Positions 33,783-41,988 of a stretch of 57,350 nt of DNA are shown here, in pieces. Numbering within the stretch: position 1 is the stretch's first letter; every line of letters starts with the position of its first letter. Source of the DNA: JBCCGG01 sp039029395 (lineage in GTDB: Bacteria > Pseudomonadota > Alphaproteobacteria > Kiloniellales > JAKSDN01); assembly GCA_039029395.1 (NCBI GenBank), contig JBCCGG010000038.1:1-57350 (forward strand), written 5' to 3'. Both the position numbers and the translations under genes were made by a program. Under the pieces are notes generated by a model. That model searched no databases. It saw nothing but the letters and a program-made list of their open reading frames with translations, and was not told the origin of the DNA.

Positions 33783-34646
33783 TCAGTCCCGCACCAGGGG
33801 GCGGGTCAGGCAGGTCGGGCCGCCTTCGCCCTTGCGGGAGATTTCCTCGCCACGATAAAGCTCGACCTGGCAGCCGGCGGCCTCCAGGCGCCGGCGGGTC
33901 TCCGGGCAGCCGTCCAGCATGAGGCAGTGGCGCGGTGCCAGCGCCAGCACGTTGCAGGCCATGGCGGCGAACTCCTCCTCGGGCACCTCGACCAGGGACA
34001 GTCCGCGCTCTTGCAGCCAGTCCCGAAAGCCGATCGGCATGAGCGGCGAATAGACCAGAGCCAAGTCCTTGTCCAAGGGCGAGAGGATCGACATCAGGTG
34101 GAAAACATCGTCCGGGCCCTTGTAGTGGGGCAGATCGACCACCTGGATCTCGACGTCCGGGCCGATCAGCTGGGCCATCTGGCGCACGCCCTCGCCGTTG
34201 GTGCGGTAGGTCAGGCCGACCGCGCAGGTAGCCTCGTCGAGCCAAACGAAGTCGCCGCCCTCGATGCGGCCCTCGCCCTCGACCGCGCCGACCACGCCGA
34301 TGCCGTGCTCGGCCAGGGCCTTGGCGTTGACCGCCGGCTCGGCCTGTCGCCTCAGGTTGCCCATGTTGCAGAGGATGACGCCCTCGGCGGAGGTCAAGAG
34401 CGCGTCCCGGGCGTAGATGCCGTCGATGGTCAGGTCCTCGCCGTCGGGCAGATCGATGACTTCGGCGCCGGCCTTGGAGAGCGCCTCGGCGAAACGCTCG
34501 TACTCGGCGAGCGCCGCGCTCAAGTCCGGCGCGCCGTGATAGCCGTGGCTCTGCCACTGGGCATCTATGCGCCCCTGCTCGGCGAAGGCCGTGCGCGCCG
34601 GGCGCACCGCGACGCGCTTCAATGTGCCGTACTCGTTCAAGGCCAT
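33783..34646 (-). CDS. amidinotransferase-fold protein (arginine deiminase / dimethylargininase type)
   Basis: 287 residues from ATG 34646 (GAGGTG upstream). The pentein-fold guanidine-modifying motifs are present: YARDALLTSAEGVILCNMG, the acidic pair RIEGGDFVW, the catalytic His in HLMSILSPLD, and the nucleophile Cys near the C-terminus in GGPTCLTRPL. Length is near that of dimethylargininase (about 255-285) rather than the 400-residue fermentative arginine deiminase. The substrate may be free arginine, methylarginine or another guanidine compound. It is divergent (57 bp) from the NHLP-like gene. Confidence 0.85.
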   Translation of the reverse strand: MALNEYGTLKRVAVRPARTAFAEQGRIDAQWQSHGYHGAPDLSAALAEYERFAEALSKAGAEVIDLPDGEDLTIDGIYARDALLTSAEGVILCNMGNLRRQAEPAVNAKALAEHGIGVVGAVEGEGRIEGGDFVWLDEATCAVGLTYRTNGEGVRQMAQLIGPDVEIQVVDLPHYKGPDDVFHLMSILSPLDKDLALVYSPLMPIGFRDWLQERGLSLVEVPEEEFAAMACNVLALAPRHCLMLDGCPETRRRLEAAGCQVELYRGEEISRKGEGGPTCLTRPLVRD

Positions 34647-34703
34647 GGATACACCTCGTCGCCGGGGATGCTAGACTGGCGGTCCTGTCACAGGGAGAAT
34701 CCC

Positions 34704-35048
34704 ATGCCCCATCACCCCTTTGAACGCAAGCGCTTCGACGTCGCGCTGGTCTTCAAGGCGCTCAAGGACGAAGGCTTCCGTGCCCGACTGCTGGCCGACC
34801 CGAGAGGGGTCTACGCGGAAGAGCTCGAGAAAGCCAAGCCCGGCCAGACGATCCCCGCTGGCGTGGAGATCCGCATGGCCGAGGAGGCCGCAAATGTCTT
34901 CTATCTGGTGCTGCCCTATGTGCCGCCGGAGATGGTCTTGAGCGACCGGCGCCTGGAGATGGTCGCCCGCCACGAGCTGACCCACCGGGAGCCCTGCTGG
35001 GGCATCGGCGATGCGCCGGACCGAGACCTGGGGGAGGGTGAGGGGTGA
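34704..35048 (+). CDS. stand-alone NHLP-type (nitrile hydratase leader-like) protein
   Basis: 114 residues from ATG 34704 (GGGAGA upstream). Residues 14-80 follow the NHLP leader / nitrile hydratase alpha-chain N-terminal pattern: FKALKDEGFRARLLADPRG, an amphipathic EELEKAKPGQ, then IPAGVEIRMAEEAANVFYLV and LPYVPPEM. The LSDRRLEMVARHE that follows sits where NHLP leaders usually end with L-S-D-x-x-L and a glycine cleavage site. The 25-residue remainder holds one Cys and several Asp/Gly. NHLP leaders guide modification of proteusin-type peptides, but no modifying enzyme of a known type lies in the window, so the protein may have another role. Confidence 0.7.
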   Translation: MPHHPFERKRFDVALVFKALKDEGFRARLLADPRGVYAEELEKAKPGQTIPAGVEIRMAEEAANVFYLVLPYVPPEMVLSDRRLEMVARHELTHREPCWGIGDAPDRDLGEGEG

Positions 35049-35062
35049 TTGATACGACGCGG

Positions 35063-35482
35063 CTACGGTTTCCGACTGGAGATCAAAGGCATCCAGCGAT
35101 CCCAGACCTTGCGAGCGCTGGGTCCGAGGCGATTGACCACACGCGAGAAGAGCTCGTCTGGCTCAAGGGAATCAACCGTTTCATAGGTGCCGGTGGTAAG
35201 AACGTTGAGCACGTGGGAATCTTCACTCTGACTGATAGTTTCAATGACTGCGAAGGCAGTTACCAATTCCCGTGATTCCCGGCCTTCCCGTGCAGCCCTC
35301 TCCACCAACTCGCCGAGATATCGCCCAAAGGATGCGTAGACAAAGATGTCCATGTCGAGGAACTCACTATGATCGCCATCTAAGTCTACGCTGTAGGTTT
35401 TTGACTTGATGAAGCCTGGCGCGGCTTTGACGAGGTATTCGACCATCTTCGATTTCTCAGGAGGATGAGCAGGCGTGGGCAT
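35063..35482 (-). CDS. hypothetical protein, DUF7674-like
   Basis: 139 residues from ATG 35482, or 127 from ATG 35446. Pattern: ATAT-like acidic beta/alpha sequence DMDIFVYASFGRYLGELVER followed by ELVTAFAVIETI, then DSHVLNVLTTGTYE. This resembles small helical proteins of the DUF7674 or immunity-protein sort (aromatic-rich, F-x-x-I-E). The match is from memory and weak. Its stop is 14 bp from the convergent NHLP-like gene stop. No function can be given. Confidence 0.5.
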   Translation of the reverse strand: MPTPAHPPEKSKMVEYLVKAAPGFIKSKTYSVDLDGDHSEFLDMDIFVYASFGRYLGELVERAAREGRESRELVTAFAVIETISQSEDSHVLNVLTTGTYETVDSLEPDELFSRVVNRLGPSARKVWDRWMPLISSRKP

Positions 35483-35524
35483 ATGCGGACAACTCCGAAA
35501 CTAAATTCTGGCCTAGGCACAAAC

Positions 35525-35663
35525 CGGCCTTCTTGTCATGGTGAGCGGCTTGCATCGGGCTGCGGGCTCGTCAAGGCCGCCCGGAGGGCGCCGGCTCTGC
35601 CGGTCGCAGAGCCTTGACGAGCCCTCAGCCCTATGCCTCTTGGCCATCATGACAAGAAAGCCG
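35525..35663. repeat. 139-bp inverted-repeat element, copy 2
   Basis: Left arm 35525-35577, loop 35578-35610 (33 nt), right arm 35611-35663; lengths are identical to copy 1 at 7001. The outer stem is CGGCCTTCTTGTCAT against ATGACAAGAAAGCCG (one mismatch), and the inner stem GGGCTCGTCAAGGC pairs perfectly. The internal-loop strands TGAGCGG...TGCA and ATGC...TTGGC-ATCATGAC are shared with copy 1, while stem sequences differ but remain paired. It is intergenic, upstream of the NUP gene. Confidence 0.8.
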
Positions 35664-35712
35664 TGGTCCGGACAGTAGGCGATCGAGATCTGAGAACAGG
35701 AGCGAGGCGGGA

Positions 35713-36780
35713 ATGGCGATCGTGAGGTGCTTGAATCTAGTGGTTCTGGTGACACTCGCCTTTGTGCTTTGGCTCCCGCCCAATGCCCAATCGGGTGAGA
35801 TTCTGCCTGTCCGCGTCGTGGTCGTCACCATGATCGCGGAGTGGGGCGACCGGCCCGGTCGGCCGGGCGAGCTCAAGCGCTGGGTTGAGGATTATCCCCT
35901 GCCGGAGGTTCTGGACTTCCCCATCGGTAACCGGAATCTGCACTATTCGCCCGATCGCCAGGTGCTCGCGGTCAACACCGGCCTGGGCACGGCGCGCGCC
36001 GCCACCTCGGTGACCGCGCTCGGGCTCGACCCGCGCTTCGACCTTTCCAAGGCCTATTGGATCGTCGCCGGCATCGCCGGCGCAAACCCGAAGACCGCCA
36101 CGGTCGGCGCGGCGGTCTGGGCCGAGTGGGTTGTCGACGGCGACCTGGCCCACGAGATCGATGCCCGGGAGATCCCGCCCGATTGGCCGACCGGCTACAC
36201 GCCGCTGTCGCTCACCACGCCCTACCAGCTGCCGGTGCCGGACTGGAACCGGGGCACGGTCTATCGGCTCAACCCCATGCTGGTGGACTGGGCCTACGGC
36301 CTGACCAAGGACATCGCCTTGCCCGACAGCCCGTCTCTGGCCGCCTGGCGCGCCAAGTACGCGCGCTACCCCGCGGCCCAAAAGGCGCCCCATGTGCTGC
36401 GTGGCGACACGCTCTCGGCCAGCACCTTCTGGCACGGCACGCTGTTCAATGATTGGGCCGAAGATTGGGTTTCCTATTGGACCAAGGGCGCCGGCACCTT
36501 CGCCACCAGCGCCATGGAGGACACCGGGACCATGGCCGCGCTGACCCATTTGGCAAAGGCCGGCCGGGTCGATCTCGACCGGGTGCTGATCCTGCGCACC
36601 ACCAGCAACTTCACCACCCAGCATGCCGGCACCACCGCCGCTCAAAGCCTGGCCGACGAGGGCCGTGGCCAGTCGGCCCGCGTCCCCGCGGTCAACGCCG
36701 CCTTTGCGGTCGGCCGGGTCGTGGTGGACGCCCTTGTCGACGGATGGGCGCGCTACGAGGCGGTGCCGCCAGCGCCCTAA
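35713..36780 (+). CDS. purine nucleoside permease (NUP family) secreted protein
   Basis: 355 residues with a signal peptide (LNLVVLVTLAFVLWLPPNAQS). The family pattern is strong: RVVVVTMIAEWGDRPGRPGE near the start, the nucleoside phosphorylase-like core AVNTGLGTARAATSVTALGL and YWIVAGIAGANPKTATVGAA, then SAMEDTGTMAALTHLA and TSNFTT. These proteins resemble the fungal NUP permease, but their fold is phosphorylase-like, so the true bacterial role (nucleoside binding or cleavage outside the cytoplasm) is open. Confidence 0.85.
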   Translation: MAIVRCLNLVVLVTLAFVLWLPPNAQSGEILPVRVVVVTMIAEWGDRPGRPGELKRWVEDYPLPEVLDFPIGNRNLHYSPDRQVLAVNTGLGTARAATSVTALGLDPRFDLSKAYWIVAGIAGANPKTATVGAAVWAEWVVDGDLAHEIDAREIPPDWPTGYTPLSLTTPYQLPVPDWNRGTVYRLNPMLVDWAYGLTKDIALPDSPSLAAWRAKYARYPAAQKAPHVLRGDTLSASTFWHGTLFNDWAEDWVSYWTKGAGTFATSAMEDTGTMAALTHLAKAGRVDLDRVLILRTTSNFTTQHAGTTAAQSLADEGRGQSARVPAVNAAFAVGRVVVDALVDGWARYEAVPPAP

Positions 36781-36817
36781 GGCACGAGCCCGATTGTTTG
36801 CGGGATAGTAATCCTAG

Positions 36818-36841
36818 TCAAAACCCGACGGCCGGTTTTGA
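36818..36841. terminator. hairpin after the nucleoside permease gene
   Basis: TCAAAACC-CGACGGCC-GGTTTTGA is a perfect 8-bp stem with an 8-nt loop, 37 nt after the NUP stop. A T-run lies within the stem but none follows it, so it is a possible terminator or processing hairpin. Confidence 0.45.
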
Positions 36842-36915
36842 CCGCCCCCTTAACCACCCTCTGGCTTGGCCGGCGAGGCACACCACCTCTTGCCTAAGCG
36901 AGGGGAGGAAGAACC

Positions 36916-37098
36916 ATGACTGACGTCATCCAACGCCAAGAGCCGCTGAGCGCCACGGAACGCCAGGCGCGCGTGACCCGCCGGCTGCGGCAGGTGGGCG
37001 GCTGTAACGATCTTTTGGCGCGCCTTGAGCGTCTCGAGCGCATCATCAACGCCCTGCCGGCGGCCGAGTCCGTGCCGGAGCGGGACGCGGCACCTTAG
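36916..37098 (+). CDS. small hypothetical protein, 60 residues
   Basis: ATG 36916 is preceded by GGGGAGGAAGAACC, a strong ribosome site. The product begins MTDVIQRQEPLSATERQARV, is charged and helical, and has a heptad-like middle (LLARLERLERIINAL) that could form a short coiled coil. No family was recognised. It converges with the next gene, with a 4-bp stop overlap. Confidence 0.55.
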   Translation: MTDVIQRQEPLSATERQARVTRRLRQVGGCNDLLARLERLERIINALPAAESVPERDAAP

Positions 37099-37373
37099 CG
37101 TTCGATCCGGCCGTCCCGGTGGACGATGATGCTGCGGGTCGGCGGGGCGAAAGACCTCAGAAAGCTGCCGTCGTCGACCGAGAGGCAAATGTGGAGAAAG
37201 TCCGCGTCGCGCTCAAGGATCTGAACCTCGAACTGTTGAGCGCGCGTGCCGCTGCCCTGCTCATAGGCGACCACGTCGACCAGCTCTTCGACGAGCCGGT
37301 CGAACGGCTTCGCTGCCCAAAGCTCGATCTTGGCTAAGAGCAGGTCTTCGAGGTCTGCCTTCGAAAGCGTCAA
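37095..37373 (-). CDS. hypothetical protein, 92 residues
   Basis: The product starts MTLSKADLEDLLLAKIELWA and has two halves: an N-terminal helix pair and a C-terminal beta-rich part with VQILERDADFLHICLSVDDG and RSIIVHRDG. Its amino-acid pattern is convincing for a folded protein, but I do not recognise the family. Its stop overlaps the stop of the convergent 60-residue gene. Confidence 0.55.
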   Translation of the reverse strand: MTLSKADLEDLLLAKIELWAAKPFDRLVEELVDVVAYEQGSGTRAQQFEVQILERDADFLHICLSVDDGSFLRSFAPPTRSIIVHRDGRIER

Positions 37374-37406
37374 TTGCGCCGGCCTTTCTTAGTTCGGGTC
37401 GCAGCC

Positions 37407-37499
37407 CGGCTTAAAGGTCATGGTGAGCGACTCCCATAGGACCGAGAGCGCGTCAAGGCGCCGCGATTGGTGGAGCCGGCGCACTTCGGGCAGCCTTGA
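37407..37499. repeat. decayed copy 3 of the inverted-repeat element (right arm lost)
   Basis: The left arm 37407-37459 aligns without gaps over 53 nt to copy 2, with GTCATGGTGAGCG and CGTCAAGGC identical. The loop is again 33 nt (37460-37492), and its second half GGAGCCGGCGCACTTCGGG nearly equals the loop of copy 1. The right arm starts correctly (GCCTTGA) and then diverges. It lies 175 nt before ilvD. Confidence 0.6.
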
Positions 37500-37674
37500 A
37501 GGTGGCGGTGTAGCGTTTTCACGGACCCACCTACCTCCACCGTGACCGTTCGCTCGCCGTCTTTTCCCACCTCGCGCATAGCGCCCATGCGCCGGCCCTT
37601 TCCCCTGGAGCCGGCCGGCCTTGGGCGCTATCGTGCCCGGCCTAGCTTTGCCGGACGACATCAGGAGACGCGCC

Positions 37675-39408
37675 ATGCCGCTCGACGCCAACCCAACCTT
37701 CGACAAGTCCAAGATGCCGAGCCGTCACGTCTCGGTCGGGCCGGCCTGCGCGCCGCACCGCTCCTACTATTACGCCATGGGCATGACCGATAAGGAGATC
37801 GCCCAGCCCTTCGTTGGCGTGGCGACCTGCTGGAACGAGGCCGCGCCCTGCAACATCGCGCTGGCCCGCCAGGCCCAGGCGGTCAAGAAGGGTGTGGAAT
37901 TGGCCAACGGCACGCCGCGCGAATTCACCACGATCACGGTGACCGACGGCATCGCCATGGGCCATGCCGGCATGAAATCCTCCCTGGTCAGCCGGGATCT
38001 GATCGCCGATTCCGTCGAGCTGACCATGCGCGGCCACTGCTATGATGCCCTGGTCGGCTTGGCCGGCTGCGACAAGTCCCTGCCGGGCATGATGATGGCC
38101 ATGGTGCGGCTCAACGTGCCTTCGGTCTTCATGTACGGCGGCTCGATCCTGCCCGGGCGCTACAAAGGCAAGGATGTCACCGTTCAGGACGTCTTTGAGG
38201 CCGTCGGCAGCCATGCCTCGGGCCGCATGTCCGACGAGGAGCTGCACGAGATCGAGTGCGTCGCCTGTCCCTCGGCCGGCTCCTGCGGTGGTCAGTTCAC
38301 CGCCAACACCATGGCCTGCGTCTCGGAGGCGATCGGGCTGGCCCTGCCGGGCTCGGCCGGCGCGCCGGCGCCCTATGAGTCCCGCGACGCCTATGCCGAG
38401 GCCTCGGGCGGCGCGGTCATGGAGGCGGTCGCCAAAGGCATCCGGCCGCGCGACATCGTGACCCTGAAGGCCCTGGAGAATGCGGCGCGTATCGTCGCCT
38501 GCTCGGGCGGTTCGACCAACGCCGGCCTGCACCTGCCGGCGATCGCCCACGAAGCCGGCATCGCCTTCGACATGGACGACGTTTGCCGGGTGTTCCGCGA
38601 GACCCCCTACATTGCCGACCTCAAACCGGGCGGCAAGTACGTCGCCAAGGACCTGTTCGAGATCGGCGGTGTGCAAGTCATCATGCGCGCGCTGCTGGAC
38701 GGTGGCTACCTGCACGGCGATTGCATCACGGTCAACGGCAAGACCATTGCCGAGAACCTGGAGGGCGTCAGCCTGCCCGAGGACCAGGACATCGTGCGCC
38801 CGGTCAGCCAGCCGCTCTCGACCACCGGCGGCGTGGTCGGCTTGAAGGGCAATTTGGCGCCGGAGGGCGCGATCGTGAAGATCGCCGGGCTCGACGTGCT
38901 GCAGTTCCGCGGGCCGGCCCGGGTCTTCGACTGCGAGGAAGACGCCTTCGAGGCGGTGCGCAACCACGCCTACCAGGAGGGCGATGTGATCGTGATCCGC
39001 TACGAAGGCCCCAAGGGCGGGCCGGGCATGCGCGAGATGCTGCGCACCACCGCCGTGCTCTACGGCCAGGGCACCGGCGGCAAGGTGGCGCTGATCACCG
39101 ACGGGCGCTTCTCGGGCGCGACCCGTGGTTTCTGTATCGGCCATGTGGGGCCAGAGGCAGCGGTCGGCGGGCCGATCGGCCTTCTGAAGGACGGCGATAT
39201 GATCGTGCTCGACGCCGAGGCCGGCACCATGGAGGTGGAGCTCTCCGAGGCCGAGCTGGAGGAACGCAAGAAGTCTTGGCAGCCGCGCCAGCACGACTTC
39301 CAGTCGGGCGCCCTGTGGCGCTACGCGGCCACGGTCGGCCCGGCCTTCCAGGGCGCGGTGACTCACCCGGGCGCGGCCAAGGAGACCCACTGCTTCGCGG
39401 ATATCTAA
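37675..39408 (+). CDS. ilvD: dihydroxy-acid dehydratase (IlvD/Edd family)
   Basis: 577 residues from ATG 37675 (AGGAG eight bases upstream). IlvD signatures are clear: CDKSLPGMMMAMVRLNVPSV carrying one cluster cysteine, CPSAGSCGGQFTANTMAC with another, and the C-terminal TDGRFSGATRGFCIGHVGPE. The enzyme makes branched-chain 2-oxo acids in valine, leucine and isoleucine synthesis. The family also holds sugar-acid dehydratases, so the branched-chain role is likely but not proven. The upstream 301-bp gap contains inverted-repeat copy 3. Confidence 0.93.
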   Translation: MPLDANPTFDKSKMPSRHVSVGPACAPHRSYYYAMGMTDKEIAQPFVGVATCWNEAAPCNIALARQAQAVKKGVELANGTPREFTTITVTDGIAMGHAGMKSSLVSRDLIADSVELTMRGHCYDALVGLAGCDKSLPGMMMAMVRLNVPSVFMYGGSILPGRYKGKDVTVQDVFEAVGSHASGRMSDEELHEIECVACPSAGSCGGQFTANTMACVSEAIGLALPGSAGAPAPYESRDAYAEASGGAVMEAVAKGIRPRDIVTLKALENAARIVACSGGSTNAGLHLPAIAHEAGIAFDMDDVCRVFRETPYIADLKPGGKYVAKDLFEIGGVQVIMRALLDGGYLHGDCITVNGKTIAENLEGVSLPEDQDIVRPVSQPLSTTGGVVGLKGNLAPEGAIVKIAGLDVLQFRGPARVFDCEEDAFEAVRNHAYQEGDVIVIRYEGPKGGPGMREMLRTTAVLYGQGTGGKVALITDGRFSGATRGFCIGHVGPEAAVGGPIGLLKDGDMIVLDAEAGTMEVELSEAELEERKKSWQPRQHDFQSGALWRYAATVGPAFQGAVTHPGAAKETHCFADI

Positions 39409-39418
39409 GCCCGCAGCC

Positions 39419-40300
39419 ATGGCCAGCGGACCGACTATCACCCAGTCCGATCTCTCCCATCGGGTGGAGATGGGACGGATCCATGGCAACTACTTCTCCG
39501 ACGAGGCCAACGCCCAGGCCTTCATCGAGATCGCGATCCGGCCGCTCCTGGAGGGCTTCGGGCCGCAGATCCGCCACGCCGGCTTCGGCGGCGGCGACGG
39601 CTTTCTCACCAAGAAGATCGCCGAGACCTTGAGGGCCTCGGGCCGGGCGGTCGAAACCCTGGTGGTCGATGCCAACCAGCATTTTCTGGAGCAAGCCGAG
39701 GGGCGCGGCCTGGCGACCCTCAAGGCCGACCTGCGCGACGTCTATCTGGCCGACTACGATCTGATCACTATGCGCTCGGTCAATCACTACAACACGCTTT
39801 CGGTTCAGCAGGAGATCCTCGACGACATCTTTCGGGACCTGAAGCCCGGCGGCCTCTTGGCGAGCCAGAACCTCTCGGGGCCGAGCGGGCGCTACTGCGT
39901 ACTCTGCTCCCGACTCACCCAGTTTCCCTCGCTCGGCCGAATCAAGGGCCAGGTGGACCTGCCCCACATGACCTCGGAGCCGGACTTCACACTCATGATG
40001 GAACGGGCCGGCTTCGCCGAGATCCGGGTTGCCGGCTACGCGCCGGAGATCCCGATCGGGCCCGAGATCTATTGGGCCCGCTTCAACGCCAAGGCCCAGA
40101 CCGACGCCGAGGCGGTCGGGGACAAAGCGGCACTCGACGCGTTGGCGGCCCGGCGCGCCACCTACTTGGCGGAAACCGCCGCGCTGATCGGCGATTTCCT
40201 GAGCGACGCCAACCGCGCCGAGGCGGCGATGATCGAACCGACCGAGTGCTCCTATCAAGTCTACATGACCTACCCGATCTTCACGGGCCGACGGCCCTAG
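39419..40300 (+). CDS. class I SAM-dependent methyltransferase-like protein
   Basis: 293 residues from ATG 39419, 10 nt after ilvD. Rossmann-type motifs: a degenerate motif I IRHAGFGGGDGFLTKKIAE, then LVVDANQHFLEQAE, the YDLITMRSVNHYNTLS core and LKPGGLLASQN. The first motif has three glycines but lacks the usual acidic start (D/E-x-G-x-G), so cofactor binding should be checked. The C-terminal third (IYWARFN...CSYQVYMTYPIFTG) is a substrate region of unknown type. Confidence 0.7.
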   Translation: MASGPTITQSDLSHRVEMGRIHGNYFSDEANAQAFIEIAIRPLLEGFGPQIRHAGFGGGDGFLTKKIAETLRASGRAVETLVVDANQHFLEQAEGRGLATLKADLRDVYLADYDLITMRSVNHYNTLSVQQEILDDIFRDLKPGGLLASQNLSGPSGRYCVLCSRLTQFPSLGRIKGQVDLPHMTSEPDFTLMMERAGFAEIRVAGYAPEIPIGPEIYWARFNAKAQTDAEAVGDKAALDALAARRATYLAETAALIGDFLSDANRAEAAMIEPTECSYQVYMTYPIFTGRRP

Positions 40301-40311
40301 GCTTGGCGCCC

Positions 40312-41292
40312 GTGGCAGTCCCGATAGCAAGGCAGCTGGCCGCACTTAGGCGCCTTCTGATCCACTCGATCGGGGTCGCACTGCTGGCCCTGGCGGCGGG
40401 ATCGGTCGCCGCTGATACCCGAGGCCTGGAACATCAGGGCGAGAAGCGGCGATTCCTGTTGCACAATGGCGCGGCCGCCGCTCAGGCCCCGATGCCGTTG
40501 GTCGTCGCCCTGCACGGCTACCGCAGTAAGGAGAAGGTGCTCGCCGCTGGCGACGATCTCTCGAGTCTGCGATGGGATCCGCTTGACGCGCTGGCCTCCC
40601 GGGAGGGCTTTCTGGTTGCCTATCCGGCCGCGCTCTTGGGTCAGTGGAACCTTTTCGAGGGGCTGCGCGATACCACCTTGGACGACGGTCGACCCCTGGA
40701 CGATGTGGGCTTCATCCTCGCGGTCATCGCGCGTTTGGTGGATGACGGCTTGGCGGATCCCCGACGGGTCTATCTCACCGGCTTTTGGGACGGCGCGATC
40801 ATGTCCTACCGGCTGCTGTGCTTGGCCGAGAGTCCCTTCGCAGCCGCCGCACCGATGGGCGGCACCATGGCCCAGACGCACCGGGATGCTTGCGCTGCCG
40901 AGGCGCCGTCGCCGGTCATGGTGATCGCGGGGACCAACGATCTGATCTTGCCATATGACGGCTGGATCTTCTACGCCGGCCGGGAGGTCTCGATCCCCGA
41001 GACCATGGAGCATTTTCGACTGCTCCATGGCTGCAGCGGCCAAGAAAGCGAGCTGCGCCCGGACCGCAATACGAACGATAACAGCCGGGTGCGCGAGGTA
41101 CGTTGGACTGGCTGCGCACGGGACGGCGCGGTGGTTCTTCTTCGAGTCGAGGGCGGTGGTCACACCATGCCGAGCTACGAGCCGGTCCCTGAGGCGTGGA
41201 TTGAGAAGGGCGGCGGACACAATCAGGACATCGAAGCGGTCGAGGAAGCGTGGCGCTTCTTTGGCCGGTTCACGAGGGAGAGCGGCGAGTAG
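40312..41292 (+). CDS. LpqC/PHB-depolymerase-like secreted alpha/beta hydrolase, nucleophile serine replaced by Trp
   Basis: 326 residues from GTG 40312 (TTG 40303 is possible). A signal peptide ends near ALAAGSVAA. The alpha/beta hydrolase parts are clear: PLVVALHGYRS (oxyanion region), the elbow VYLTGFWDGAIMSY, the acid in IAGTNDLILPYDG and the His in GGGHTMP. In this family the elbow reads G-x-S-x-G; here position 159 is Trp (codon TGG at 40786-40788). TCG to TGG is a one-base change, so it is either a catalytically dead paralog or a sequencing error. The acid and His are kept. Confidence 0.75.
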   Translation: MAVPIARQLAALRRLLIHSIGVALLALAAGSVAADTRGLEHQGEKRRFLLHNGAAAAQAPMPLVVALHGYRSKEKVLAAGDDLSSLRWDPLDALASREGFLVAYPAALLGQWNLFEGLRDTTLDDGRPLDDVGFILAVIARLVDDGLADPRRVYLTGFWDGAIMSYRLLCLAESPFAAAAPMGGTMAQTHRDACAAEAPSPVMVIAGTNDLILPYDGWIFYAGREVSIPETMEHFRLLHGCSGQESELRPDRNTNDNSRVREVRWTGCARDGAVVLLRVEGGGHTMPSYEPVPEAWIEKGGGHNQDIEAVEEAWRFFGRFTRESGE

Positions 41293-41374
41293 CAGGTGCG
41301 CCCTGCTGTTTCTCTGCCACAGGTGATCCGTTCGAGTGAATCAGCCAGTCCCGATCTGAAGGAGCGCAGAGCCC

Positions 41375-41875
41375 ATGACCAACCATGCCCTGATGGCCCG
41401 CTTCAACGCCTGGGCCAACGACAAGCTCTACGACAGCGTGGCGCGCCTCTCGGACGCGGACTACCGGGCCGACCGCAAGCTGTTCTTCGGTTCGGCGCAC
41501 AACACGCTCAACCACCTGCTCGTCGTCGACCGCATGTGGACCCGGCGAATTGAAGGCAAACCTCACGGCATCCGCGCGCTCGACGAGATTCTTCATGACG
41601 AGTTCGGCAAACTGCGCGCAGCTCGGGCAGAGGAGGACGCCTATCTAATCGCTTTGGTCGATCGCCTCGACGCGGCGGCCCTGGCCACGCCCGTGCGCTT
41701 TTCCTGGGTTGACGGGGACGGCGAGGGCGCGGTGACGCCGGAGCATATCCTGATCAACCTGTTCAATCACCAGACCCATCACCGGGGCCAGATTCACGCC
41801 CTCTTAACCCAGTCCGACATCAATTCGCCGCCGCTCGACGTGCTGGTCTACCTGGAGGATGACCGGGCAACCTGA
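41375..41875 (+). CDS. DinB-family four-helix protein
   Basis: 166 residues; GGAG is upstream of ATG 41375. The DinB/YfiT-like metal-dependent fold is seen: ARFNAWANDKLYDSVARL, the metal-binding His in HNTLNHLLVVDRMW, and the pair in NHQTHHRGQIHALL. These proteins have a metal site and may act as thiol-dependent S-transferases; the exact role is not known. A GC-rich spacer with repeated CCGGCCGGG separates it from the next gene, and may act as a terminator region. Confidence 0.85.
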   Translation: MTNHALMARFNAWANDKLYDSVARLSDADYRADRKLFFGSAHNTLNHLLVVDRMWTRRIEGKPHGIRALDEILHDEFGKLRAARAEEDAYLIALVDRLDAAALATPVRFSWVDGDGEGAVTPEHILINLFNHQTHHRGQIHALLTQSDINSPPLDVLVYLEDDRAT

Positions 41876-41988
41876 AAGGACCACCGGCCGGGCCGGGGCC
41901 CTTATAATGGGTCCGCGGTCACCGGCCGGGGTCACCAGCGCCTAGGTTGAGGGCCGACGCCGGTAATCGGGTGGTGCTTGGTTTCCGA

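Noticed and set aside
35045..35275. Plus-strand ORF after the NHLP-like gene
   Set aside because: It lies opposite the better-supported 139-residue minus-strand gene and has poor composition.
37390..37520. Minus-strand GTG frame with a C-P-K-C zinc-ribbon-like motif upstream of ilvD
   Set aside because: The frame lies within the decayed inverted-repeat copy and is only about 35 codons; more likely chance coding in a palindrome.
37642..39489. 615-codon open frame on the minus strand opposite ilvD
   Set aside because: High-GC shadow of ilvD; composition is His/Arg/Gln-rich with no family pattern.
41876..41988. GC-rich spacer with two CCGGCCGGG direct repeats
   Set aside because: Considered as a fourth inverted-repeat copy, but it lacks the conserved internal-loop sequence and arm lengths; at most a terminator region between convergent genes.
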